From an uncultured Bacteroidales bacterium (lineage in GTDB: Bacteria; Bacteroidota; Bacteroidia; Bacteroidales; F082): a stretch of 64,000 nucleotides of DNA. Both the position numbers and the translations under genes were made by a program. Below, in pieces: positions 39,777-48,962 of this stretch; position 1 is the stretch's first letter, and each line of letters starts with the position of its first letter. Location of the stretch: assembly GCA_905234645.1 (NCBI GenBank), contig CAJOIS010000005.1, forward strand, positions 1-64,000. The letters run 5' to 3'. The notes beneath the pieces are model-generated. The model saw only the letters and a list, made by a program, of their open reading frames with translations. It ran no database searches and was not told where the DNA came from.

Positions 39777-41912
39777 CTATAGCTTCATCGTTAAACTGAT
39801 TCTGTTTCTGTTGGTATCCACTTCCAAGACTTTCACGCGAACCTTCTGGTTGAGATGTACCACCTCGTTCGGGTCTTTGATGTAGTGGTCGGCCATCTGG
39901 CTGATGTGAACGAGGCCGTCCTGATGCACGCCGATGTCCACAAAAGCGCCGAAGGCAGTAATGTTGGTCACGATGCCGTTGAGGGTCATGCCGGCGCGCA
40001 AGTCGTTGATGGTGCGGATGTTCTTGTCGAACTCGAAGGCTTCGAAGGTCTTGCGTGGGTCGCGGCCTGGCTTGTCCAACTCGGCGAGGATGTCGTTGAT
40101 GGTCTCCAAGCCGAAGTCCTTTTCCACGAAGTCGTTGGGCTTGATTTTTGCGATGAGTTCCTTGTTGCCGATAAGGTCTTTTACCTTTACGTTCAGCGAC
40201 TTGGCCATCTTCTCCACAATGTGGTAACTTTCGGGGTGGACGGCGCTTTGGTCTAGCGGATTGTCGCCATTATGGATGCGCAGGAAACCGGCGCATTGCT
40301 CGAAGGCCTTGTCGCCGAGGCGCGGCACCTCGTGGAGTTGCTTGCGGCTCTTGAAACCGCCGTGTTCCTCGCGGTAGGTGATGATGTTGGAGGCCAGGGT
40401 GGGACCCACACCGCTCACATACGACAGCAGTTGTTGGCTGGCGGTGTTGAGCTCCACGCCGACGGCGTTGACGCAACTTACCACGGTCTGGTCGAGGCTT
40501 TCGCCGAGTTTCTTCTGGTCCACGTCGTGTTGATATTGTCCTACGCCGATGCTCTTTGGGTCGATTTTCACCAACTCGGCTAATGGGTCCATCAGTCGGC
40601 GACCGATGCTGACGGCGCCACGCACGGTGATGTCGTAGTCGGGGAACTCGTCGCGAGCGATTTTCGAGGCGGAATACACCGAGGCACCGCTCTCGCTCAC
40701 CATCACAGCCATCAGGTCGCGGTCGAACTTGATGCTACGGATGAAATCCTCGGTCTCGCGTCCCGCCGTGCCGTTGCCTATGGCGATGACCTTGATTCTA
40801 TAAGCATCCACGAGGCTCTTGATCTTACGCATGGCGCCCACCGTGTCCGACTTGGGCGGGTGGGGATAAATGGTCTCATTGTGGAGCAAGGCACCTGTCT
40901 CGCTCAGCACTACAACCTTACAACCCGTGCGGAAGCCCGGGTCGATGGCGAGGACGCGCTTCTGTCCCATGGGGGCGGCGAGGAGGAGCTGCTTCAGGTT
41001 CTCGGCAAAGACGCGGATGGCGGTCTCGTCGGCTTTCTCCTTATAATAATTGCGGATTTCTGTCTCAATGGACGGCTCCAAGAGACGTTTCCATGAGTCG
41101 GCGATGGCCTCGCGCACGAGCTCCGATGAGGCGTTGTCGTTCTTTAGGAAGATGCTCTCCAACGAACCCAAGACGAAGTCGTCGTCCACCTTGATTTTCA
41201 GTTTCACCATGCCTTCGTCCTCGGCGCGGAACAAGGCCAAAAGCCTATGCGAGGGCGCCTGCGAGATAGGCTCTCGGAAATCGAAATATTGCTGGTAGGT
41301 CTTGCCTTCCTCTTCCTTGCCTTTGACAACGGTGGAGCTGATGTCGCCTTGCATGTGGAAGATCTTGCGGATACGGTTGCGCCCGTTGATGTTCTCGGAG
41401 ACCCATTCGGCCAAGATGTCCTTGGCGCCTTGCAAGGCTTCCTCCACGTCGTTGACGCCTTTGCTGGCGTTGACATAACGGGCGGCGAGACGATCGACAA
41501 AGTCCACATTCTGCGCCATGATCTGTGCGGCAAGGGGCTCGAGGCCTTTCTCGCGGGCGATAGCGGCGCGTGTGCGGCGCTTGGGTTTGTAGGGGAGGTA
41601 CAAATCCTCAACTTCTTGTAAGGTTTTGGCGTTCAGTATCTTCTGTTCCAGCTCGGGCGTGAGTTTCTCCTGCTCGCGGATGGAGGCGATGACGCTCTCC
41701 TTACGTTTTTGCAGCTCGGTGAGTTGTTCGAGGCGCTTCTGCACAGCGGCCACGTTCTCCTCATTCATCGTACCCGTCATTTCCTTGCGGTAGCGAGCGA
41801 TGAAAGGAATGGTGGCGCCTTCGTCCAGGAGCCGTATGACATTGCCCACATGATGTGCGGCCAAACCAAGTTCCTGCGCGATTTGTGGGGCGAAATCTAT
41901 CGTGTTTGGCAT
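39777..41912 (-). CDS. tex: Tex-family RNA-binding transcription accessory protein
   Basis: A 711-residue Tex protein with the standard order: N-terminal helical domain (IPFIARYRKEMTGTMNEE), YqgF-homologous RNase H fold (VLAIDPGFRTGCKVVVL), helix-hairpin-helix region (LLSYVSGVGPTLASNII, HEVPRLGDKAFEQCAGFLRI) and C-terminal S1 domain (GIVTNITAFGAFVDIGVHQD). It binds nucleic acid and affects transcription. I start at MPNTIDF, because the -7 box at 41931-41938 overlaps the earlier ATG at 41933. Followed after 6 bp by the C10 protease, an unusual operon partner. Confidence 0.93.
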   Translation of the reverse strand: MPNTIDFAPQIAQELGLAAHHVGNVIRLLDEGATIPFIARYRKEMTGTMNEENVAAVQKRLEQLTELQKRKESVIASIREQEKLTPELEQKILNAKTLQEVEDLYLPYKPKRRTRAAIAREKGLEPLAAQIMAQNVDFVDRLAARYVNASKGVNDVEEALQGAKDILAEWVSENINGRNRIRKIFHMQGDISSTVVKGKEEEGKTYQQYFDFREPISQAPSHRLLALFRAEDEGMVKLKIKVDDDFVLGSLESIFLKNDNASSELVREAIADSWKRLLEPSIETEIRNYYKEKADETAIRVFAENLKQLLLAAPMGQKRVLAIDPGFRTGCKVVVLSETGALLHNETIYPHPPKSDTVGAMRKIKSLVDAYRIKVIAIGNGTAGRETEDFIRSIKFDRDLMAVMVSESGASVYSASKIARDEFPDYDITVRGAVSIGRRLMDPLAELVKIDPKSIGVGQYQHDVDQKKLGESLDQTVVSCVNAVGVELNTASQQLLSYVSGVGPTLASNIITYREEHGGFKSRKQLHEVPRLGDKAFEQCAGFLRIHNGDNPLDQSAVHPESYHIVEKMAKSLNVKVKDLIGNKELIAKIKPNDFVEKDFGLETINDILAELDKPGRDPRKTFEAFEFDKNIRTINDLRAGMTLNGIVTNITAFGAFVDIGVHQDGLVHISQMADHYIKDPNEVVHLNQKVRVKVLEVDTNRNRISLTMKL

Positions 41913-41930
41913 GTTTTCGGTTTTAGGATG

Positions 41931-41938
41931 CAAAATTA
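41931..41938 (-). promoter_or_regulatory. TAnnTTTG promoter (TAATTTTG) for tex
   Basis: Minus-strand box 18 bases before ATG 41912; fixes the tex start and drives tex plus the protease gene. Confidence 0.6.
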
Positions 41939-42028
41939 CTTTTTTCTGTGGAAAGGTTCGTGTTGCTCGAATTGTTTTTTTTGAGATAATACCCCAATTT
42001 ATTTTGGACTTTCATTACACTTATTTTG

Positions 42029-42036
42029 TATCTTTG
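42029..42036 (+). promoter_or_regulatory. TAnnTTTG promoter (TATCTTTG) for the mosaic glycosidase
   Basis: Box 41 bases before ATG 42078, in a TA-rich context. Confidence 0.55.
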
Positions 42037-42077
42037 TAATTTCAATAAGCATTTGTGATCTAAACAATCCGTTGACA

Positions 42078-45000
42078 ATGAATAATTTGTATAGATTTTT
42101 CGCTATAATAGTCCTGACGATGGCCTGGATGATGCCGGCTAAAGCGCAGCACCCGTTCATATTGACTACTGCGGATGATGTTACTAATCATACCGAGACA
42201 CTTTATTGGATAGAATCGAAAGGAGCGACAGGCTTCTATATGATTCCAATGGAAATTGGTGATGACAAAGGCGTTTCAACCTCCAATATGCCTAATAAGA
42301 GGATGCTTTGGTTCTTTATGGATGCCGGAATCGAAAACAACATACAATATTACTATATCGGCAATAAATCCACAGGTAGATATCTACGACTTAAAGGCGC
42401 AAATGGTGCTGACGGCTCTATTGGAATTAAGGCGACTACATCGCTTGACGATTCATATAAGTTCTCCATCTCCGGTTCTGAAGGTCAATGGGTTTTTAGT
42501 CCCAAATCCGGTAGCACGTATTATGTGAACAAAAAAGGGAGTAATGTCAATTATACAAGTGGTCTCAAATCGAGTGCCACTAATGATGCAAACTCCAAGT
42601 GGAATTTCGTGGCAGAGAGCGATGTGACATGGGCTCATCCATTCATCAATTCAATCCCTAGCGACAAGCACTACTATCTCATTCAAAACAGACATAAAGA
42701 TTACACATCCTTTTACATGTCCACTGATGCATCCAGCTTCGTCACCGTTTCGGATGAAGAGGATGACAATCGGGCATGGTATTTTGTGGAAGCGTCTTCC
42801 GATGACGACATCTCCAACATGAAATACTACTACATCGTCAATGCTGTGACGGGCAAATATATGTACTTTAACGGCACCGCCTCAGGTTTTCAATTGAACA
42901 ATGTTTTCATGATACAGACTCATTCTGGAGGAGACGATGACAGGTATCAGTTCGCCATTGTAAATGCTGTAGGCACAGGTTATAATGCCTTTGCAATTAT
43001 GCCTAAAAGCTTGATAAGTTTGTATCAGAATAAATACACCAGTTTGGGAACCTCCTCGATGGAGAGCGGCCAACACATAGGTACACTTCGAGATAGGGGT
43101 CTTGATGACAATAAAGCTCACTGGGTTTTTGAGGTTTATGTCGCGGTAGAAGCACCAACCATTACCAACGACGATGGAACTATCACTTTGAGCACAACCA
43201 CTCCTGGCGCCACGATTTACTATACCACCAACGGCGATACTCCCGACAATACAAGCACAGAATATGCTGAGCCCTTTTCAGTGGGTGATGCCACCGTCAT
43301 CAAGGCCATCGCTTATCTAGGCTCAGATTTTTCTGAAGTGAGCACTTACAACGTGCCCACGAGCCATGATTACTCACTGGATTATCTTACACTGGACATC
43401 ATCTCAAGTGGTACATTGAAATGGAAGGCAGAGGGATCAAATGCCACAAAGACCATCGAGTATAGTATCAATGATGGTGATTGGACATCTGTCACATCGA
43501 CTACCGCCGGTGTGACCATCGATGTTGTTGCTGGTAATAGGGTTAGGTTGAGAGGTACAAACACAAAATATTGTAATGACAACAAGAATAATTATACTCA
43601 TTTTGCAGAGGGCACAGCAACATTTGACATCTTTGGTAATATAATGAGTCTTACTGCCGGAGAAAACTTTGCCAATGTGACTACACTTCCTGGAACTTGG
43701 ACATTCTGCCAGCTCTTCAAAGAGTCAAAGTGTATATCAGCGGAGAACCTCATTCTTCCTGCTACCACATTGACCGAGGATTGTTATAGAGCAATGTTCA
43801 GTCTTTGTACTACATTAGTAACAGCACCTCAATTACCGGCTACAACACTTGCAAAAGAATGCTATTGGTATATGTTTGAATGTTGTGCTATTACAACAGC
43901 TCCTGATTTACTAGCTACTACATTAGTTACTAGTTGCTATGGGCATATGTTTGTAGGATGTTCAAATCTTAATTATATAAAATGTTTTGCAACAACTGGA
44001 ATCAATAATACAAATTTAGCAAACTGGGTTGGACAAAAGAATGCAGAAACAACCCTTGGCGTTGCTGAAACAGGTTTATTCGTCAAGGATGCAAATGCAT
44101 CCTGGTCAACAGGTGTGTCAGGTATTCCAACTGGATGGGGTGTAGATAACTATCTTGCTGCACCTGATGATCCTGTCATCACCTGTGATGGAGATTTCAT
44201 CACCATCACCTGTGATACCTATGGTGCAGATATTTATTACAGATCAGGTCAGACAGGAGATTATTCTTTGTATTCAGCATCTATTGCATTCCACGAAAAC
44301 ACTGTGGTTGAGGCGTATGCGGAGAAGAACGAATTACGAAGTGATACTATAAGTGAAACCTGTATAGCAATCAAATCCTATAGATTTGCAGGAATGATGA
44401 TGACTCCTGGTCCGCTTTACTTTGGTAGCAATGGATATGAAATAAAGGAGGGCTGGAACTATAATTCTTATAATTCAATTTACGGAAAGGCTGTCGGTAG
44501 TACCTATTTCAATTTCATTGAACTGGGACGGTTGTTTGAGTCATCTGTGTTCTCCACCTCTGATGGTGACATTGAAAAAGTTCTTGATCCACTGGATGGG
44601 TGGAGAGTTCCTACCCATGCAGAATGGGCTTCCATCCTGGGAACCACACGTAGCGGTTCAACCGTAAATGGTTCTTCCAACAAGCATTATGCTATGATAC
44701 AACTTGCAGATGTTTCAGGATGGCTCATCTTCCCTGATGGAGAGACGATAACCGGTGCTGCACTGTCCAATTTGGATAATATAACATCCAATACGGGTAT
44801 TACAGAAATAGAATTGAACAACTATTTGATTCAAGGTTGCATATTCTTACCTGGTAGTGGTTACTATGAGGGTCAAGCCTGGGGCAATGGACATCAGTAT
44901 TGGAGTTCCACGGAAAATAATTCATCAACAGGATATGTATCATCAGGTGATACCAAGGACAAGGAAAGCTGTTATTTTCCGGTATATCTTGTAAAGGACA

Positions 45001-48000
45001 CTGCCGATGAAGCAACAAGACTCCTCAGGACTTGGACCTATGACAACAATGAGGTGGAGCTCCCTTATTCCGTCAATGCAATTGATGGTCATTCGGCAAG
45101 TTATGCAAGGGGTACATTTAGCTTTACAACCAATGTCAAGGTAAAAGAAACACAACCCACCTATCTTTGGTTCCAGCATGCCGACCAGAGTGCCGACATC
45201 TATGTGAACAACACAAAGGTTGAGACACACTGGGGTGGTTACAATGCGTTCTTCACGGATATAACCGAGGCCATAACACCAGGTACAAACAACATCAGGG
45301 TGACATTGAACAACACATCAAGAAATATACTGGCACCATACGCCGGCGACTTCAACTTCAATGCCACACTGGGTGAAGTGAAACTCATTTCATCACCAGT
45401 TGTCCCAACTCCCGATTACGGATATGACGGATTCCATATCACATCCACAGTCACAGCGGAAGAAGCCACCATAACGGTAAAGACATCTGTCCCAACGGAA
45501 GCAACACTTACATGTTTTATAAAAGGTGACAATTGCACTTATTCAGAAACCCAGACAGATACAGGTGAAATCACATTCGAGACCACTATCCCCAATCCAC
45601 ATCTCTGGAATGGCATATTGGATCCCTATCTCTATGATGTGACCCTCACCATTGCAAAGGACGATGTGGTATACCATACATTCAAGAGGGGATATGGCCT
45701 CAGGTTCTTTGAATATGTCGTCGATAATGATGCCCCTGAAAACTCACGTTTCATGCTCAATGGCTCGCCTTATCTCTTGAGAGGCGTCTGTATGCACAGT
45801 GATTTAGAAGGAAAGGCAAACGCACTTACAGCGGCAGATATTGACAATGACTTTGAAATCTTGAAAGAACTTGGATGTAATTTCGTTCGTCTCGCACACT
45901 ACCCACATCCAAAAGAGGTTTATGACCGCTGCGACAAGATGGGCATCATAGTACAAACAGAGGTGCCTTGGGTAAACAAAGCAGAATCTACGCTTCCAAA
46001 TGACTACTATACGCACCTTGAAGGACAGTATAGAGACATGGTTAACCAGCATTACAATCACCCATCCATCCTGTTCTGGGGATTGAGTAATGAGACAACA
46101 ACAGATGACAAGGATTTTGCAAAGGGAAAGATCAATGGATACATATCCTTAATCAAGGATCTTGATTCATCCCGTATGGTAGGTTATGTGATGTCTCACA
46201 GCGTTGAAGATCCAAGTGGTTATTATAATGACCCGGATGCTGATTGGTTCGGTTGCAACATCTATGTAGGATGGTATCTCGACCCAAATTCAAACAACCC
46301 TACCAGTCGTCTGAATACACGTCTGGGCAATATCCTTACCCGCTTACATAAACCATTGGCATTCTCTGAATATGGTTGTGGGGGTACGCAAAGTTGCCAC
46401 TCGGATGACTTTATGACAACCACAACAAGGGGTAACAACCCAAGACACGATATTGAATATCAGATGTGGTTGCACGAAGGACACATTGCCGCCATCAAAA
46501 ACCATCCACAATTGTTGTTCACATCACAATGGCAACTCTTTGACATTGCAGTAAAAAACAGACAGGAAGGTTATAAGGTCTGTTTGGATGGAGGAGAGGA
46601 GACGGTATTTGACAATGATGAATTCAAGAGATTGAACAACAAGGGTCTTGTTGAGAGAGACCACAAGACAAAGAAAGATCCATTTTATCTTTACAAAGCT
46701 TGGTGGAATCAGACAGACAAATTCGTGCACATCTGTGGGAAGGATTATAAAAAATCAACTAACAGGGTAATAAAGTGTTACACAAACGATGGTAGTACAT
46801 TGACACTTTATGTAAACGATGTAGAGATTCAAACTGTCACAGTTGAAAACAACATTGCAACATTCACAGCAAGGAATTTCAATCCTGGTGATGTGATCCG
46901 AGTAAATGGAGACTCTTCCAATGATACATTTACTATGACTAATTACAATGTCTTCACAACCGAAGGCGATTGGAATGTGGCTTCCAACTGGACTGCTGGT
47001 GTTGTGCCGGATGCCAGCTATGATGTGTCCATAACGGCCAATGCCACCGTCCCGAGCGGCTACACCGCCAATGCAGGGAACATCACGCTTTATGGTAGCA
47101 CCCTCACCATCGCAGACGGCGGTCAACTTATCCACAACAACGAAGGCGTTGCTGCTACCGTAAAGAAGAACATCGCTGCCTATGGAGAAATTGTCTCCGA
47201 AGGCGGCTGGAACTTCATCGCCTCGCCATTGGCTGGCATAACCCCAACCCCATGTGTTGAGAACCTTATCAGCAACCCTGCCGCAAACTACGACCTCTTT
47301 TATTACGATGAAGCCGCACATTACTGGAGGAACTACAAGGAAAGCGAGAATTCCGCCAATCCCAACTTCAACCTCAACAACGGTCAAGGCTACCTCTATG
47401 CCAATCACGACGATGTTGAATTGCAGTTTGAGGGCCCCCTGCAGGCAGGCACCGACGGCGTTTTCACGGTCAGCAACTTGAGTTATGCCTGCGGAATCGA
47501 AAGCCTAAAAGGTTTCAACCTGGTGGGCAATCCGTTTGCCTGCAACGCCACGATCGACCAATCCTTCTATGTCATCAACGACGGGAATTTGGTGGCCAAC
47601 ACGGGATCGACCATCATTCCGCCCTGCACTGGCGTGATGGTGAAAACCACGGAAAGCGGCCAGCCGGTCACCTTTACGAAGGCCACAGTCCAGCAAAACT
47701 CTCAACCGAGCCAGCTGCAACTGACCTTGACCCAGCAGGAGACTCACGGAGACGGCGTCATCAGCACCCAGCTGGACAACGCCATCGTGAGCTTCGATGA
47801 GGACAACCAGCTCGGCAAGTTCTACTTCGGCACGCAGAACGCCAAACTCTACCTCCCGCAAAATGGCAAGGAATTCGCCATCGTCAGTGTGGGTAGAGAC
47901 GGTGCACACACCGTATCTACAATGGACGTGAATTTCAAGGCCAACGAAAACGGCAGCTACACGATTGCAGTCAATCCTGAAGGCGTGGAGATGTCGTATT

Positions 48001-48173
48001 TGCACCTTATAGACAACATGACGGGTGAGGATGTGGATTTGCTACAAACGCCTGAATACTCGTTCAAGGCCAAGACGACGGACTATGAGAGTCGCTTCAA
48101 ACTGGTGTTTGTCGCCAACAACACTTCCGACGACCAAGAGAACGTCAGAACCCAGAAGGTAATCGTGCAATGA
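42078..48173 (+). CDS. 2031-aa exported mosaic protein with a GH2 glycosidase core
   Basis: Signal peptide to about residue 23 (…MPAKAQ). Residues 25-360 are two similar ricin-like/beta-trefoil-looking units. About 365-430 is a chitobiase-C-terminal-like domain (PGATIYYTTNGDTPDN), repeated near 700-755. About 550-640 is a BspA-like repeat block (ATTLTEDCYRAMFSLC). About 780-960 contains GWRVPTHAEWASILG, resembling the Fibrobacter major-domain type. About 980-1600 is a GH2 enzyme with N-terminal jelly roll, acid/base E1339 in GLSNE and nucleophile E1431 in FSEYG. About 1630-2031 is a Bacteroidota surface-protein tail (GGWNFIASPLAG). The first 1620 codons are AT-rich, while the tail is GC-rich like neighbouring genes, implying fusion of acquired DNA to a resident tail. 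Glycan target unknown. Confidence 0.85.
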   Translation: MNNLYRFFAIIVLTMAWMMPAKAQHPFILTTADDVTNHTETLYWIESKGATGFYMIPMEIGDDKGVSTSNMPNKRMLWFFMDAGIENNIQYYYIGNKSTGRYLRLKGANGADGSIGIKATTSLDDSYKFSISGSEGQWVFSPKSGSTYYVNKKGSNVNYTSGLKSSATNDANSKWNFVAESDVTWAHPFINSIPSDKHYYLIQNRHKDYTSFYMSTDASSFVTVSDEEDDNRAWYFVEASSDDDISNMKYYYIVNAVTGKYMYFNGTASGFQLNNVFMIQTHSGGDDDRYQFAIVNAVGTGYNAFAIMPKSLISLYQNKYTSLGTSSMESGQHIGTLRDRGLDDNKAHWVFEVYVAVEAPTITNDDGTITLSTTTPGATIYYTTNGDTPDNTSTEYAEPFSVGDATVIKAIAYLGSDFSEVSTYNVPTSHDYSLDYLTLDIISSGTLKWKAEGSNATKTIEYSINDGDWTSVTSTTAGVTIDVVAGNRVRLRGTNTKYCNDNKNNYTHFAEGTATFDIFGNIMSLTAGENFANVTTLPGTWTFCQLFKESKCISAENLILPATTLTEDCYRAMFSLCTTLVTAPQLPATTLAKECYWYMFECCAITTAPDLLATTLVTSCYGHMFVGCSNLNYIKCFATTGINNTNLANWVGQKNAETTLGVAETGLFVKDANASWSTGVSGIPTGWGVDNYLAAPDDPVITCDGDFITITCDTYGADIYYRSGQTGDYSLYSASIAFHENTVVEAYAEKNELRSDTISETCIAIKSYRFAGMMMTPGPLYFGSNGYEIKEGWNYNSYNSIYGKAVGSTYFNFIELGRLFESSVFSTSDGDIEKVLDPLDGWRVPTHAEWASILGTTRSGSTVNGSSNKHYAMIQLADVSGWLIFPDGETITGAALSNLDNITSNTGITEIELNNYLIQGCIFLPGSGYYEGQAWGNGHQYWSSTENNSSTGYVSSGDTKDKESCYFPVYLVKDTADEATRLLRTWTYDNNEVELPYSVNAIDGHSASYARGTFSFTTNVKVKETQPTYLWFQHADQSADIYVNNTKVETHWGGYNAFFTDITEAITPGTNNIRVTLNNTSRNILAPYAGDFNFNATLGEVKLISSPVVPTPDYGYDGFHITSTVTAEEATITVKTSVPTEATLTCFIKGDNCTYSETQTDTGEITFETTIPNPHLWNGILDPYLYDVTLTIAKDDVVYHTFKRGYGLRFFEYVVDNDAPENSRFMLNGSPYLLRGVCMHSDLEGKANALTAADIDNDFEILKELGCNFVRLAHYPHPKEVYDRCDKMGIIVQTEVPWVNKAESTLPNDYYTHLEGQYRDMVNQHYNHPSILFWGLSNETTTDDKDFAKGKINGYISLIKDLDSSRMVGYVMSHSVEDPSGYYNDPDADWFGCNIYVGWYLDPNSNNPTSRLNTRLGNILTRLHKPLAFSEYGCGGTQSCHSDDFMTTTTRGNNPRHDIEYQMWLHEGHIAAIKNHPQLLFTSQWQLFDIAVKNRQEGYKVCLDGGEETVFDNDEFKRLNNKGLVERDHKTKKDPFYLYKAWWNQTDKFVHICGKDYKKSTNRVIKCYTNDGSTLTLYVNDVEIQTVTVENNIATFTARNFNPGDVIRVNGDSSNDTFTMTNYNVFTTEGDWNVASNWTAGVVPDASYDVSITANATVPSGYTANAGNITLYGSTLTIADGGQLIHNNEGVAATVKKNIAAYGEIVSEGGWNFIASPLAGITPTPCVENLISNPAANYDLFYYDEAAHYWRNYKESENSANPNFNLNNGQGYLYANHDDVELQFEGPLQAGTDGVFTVSNLSYACGIESLKGFNLVGNPFACNATIDQSFYVINDGNLVANTGSTIIPPCTGVMVKTTESGQPVTFTKATVQQNSQPSQLQLTLTQQETHGDGVISTQLDNAIVSFDEDNQLGKFYFGTQNAKLYLPQNGKEFAIVSVGRDGAHTVSTMDVNFKANENGSYTIAVNPEGVEMSYLHLIDNMTGEDVDLLQTPEYSFKAKTTDYESRFKLVFVANNTSDDQENVRTQKVIVQ

Positions 48174-48227
48174 CTCTGACCGTTGACGAAACTGAAAAAC
48201 GAAAGTTAACCCAAGAAACAATAATAT

Positions 48228-48824
48228 ATGATTAAGAACATCATCTTCGACTACGGCGGCGTGCTCCTCGACTGGAACCCGTATTACCTCTACGACCCTT
48301 ATTTCGGCGATGCGGAGAAGGCCGAATGGTTCCTTACGAACATCTGCACCTACGAATGGAACGCGCAGCACGACAACGGCAAGCCGATTGCGGAAGGCAC
48401 GGCGGAACTCATTGCCGAGCATCCCGAGTGGAAGAAGGAGATCGAATTGTATTACGGCGAGTTCATGAAGATGATGGGCGGGCAGATTCCCGGTATGGAG
48501 GAGTATGTCAAGCAACTGAAAGATAAAGGCTATCGCGTCTTCGGGCTCTCCAACTGGTCGATAGAGACGTTCTCCTTGGTGCGGCCGGTCTATCCTGTCC
48601 TCAACCTGATGGAGGACATGGTGATTTCGGGCATCGAGCACGTGATGAAGCCTGACCCGAAGATTTTCGAACTGGCCTTGCAGCGCTTCGGCATCAAGGC
48701 CGAGGAGACGGTCTTCATCGACGACAACCCCAATAACGTCGCCGCGGCAAATGCTTTGGGGATTACGGGGATTTTGTTTGAGGGGAAAGACAAACTGGAA
48801 AAAGAACTGAATAATAGGACATAA
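48228..48824 (+). CDS. HAD-family hydrolase, YihX-like
   Basis: A 198-residue haloacid-dehalogenase-type phosphatase. Motif I IIFDYGGVLLDW has nucleophile Asp8, with glycine in place of the second Asp, as in the YihX (glucose-1-phosphatase) group. Motif II is FGLSNW (Ser). The motif III lysine is in VMKPDPKIF, and motif IV is VFIDDN. A helical cap occupies residues 15-90. Substrate is probably a sugar phosphate, but this is not determined by sequence. No strong promoter box is seen in the 54 bases after the glycosidase gene. Confidence 0.85.
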   Translation: MIKNIIFDYGGVLLDWNPYYLYDPYFGDAEKAEWFLTNICTYEWNAQHDNGKPIAEGTAELIAEHPEWKKEIELYYGEFMKMMGGQIPGMEEYVKQLKDKGYRVFGLSNWSIETFSLVRPVYPVLNLMEDMVISGIEHVMKPDPKIFELALQRFGIKAEETVFIDDNPNNVAAANALGITGILFEGKDKLEKELNNRT

Positions 48825-48825
48825 C

Positions 48826-48936
48826 CTTCCTTCTTGGCGTCATGGCGGAGGAACATCCGCCATCTCCTGCGCATAAGGATATACCTATAACACAGGAGAT
48901 TGCGGGGCAAGCCCGCAATGACGACTGAAGAAGGAA
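48826..48936. repeat. pair of inverted palindromic repeat units, CGTCAT(T/G)GCGG type
   Basis: Two copies of a 31-32-bp unit face each other: 48838-48869 (CGTCATGGCGGAGGAAC…) and, inverted, 48893-48923 (CGTCATTGCGGGCTTGCC… on the minus strand). Each has its own internal stem (GCGGA/TCCGC, GCGGG/CCCGC). Outer CCTTCTT/AAGAAG arms enclose both. It resembles dispersed RPE-like elements and could fold into one long stem. Confidence 0.75.
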
Positions 48937-48962
48937 AGAAACCGATACTAAAATAAGACAAC

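Noticed and set aside
42072-42077. TTG start two codons before the mosaic glycosidase ATG
   Set aside because: ATG at 42078 begins a normal signal peptide; the TTG adds nothing. The same holds at 50472.
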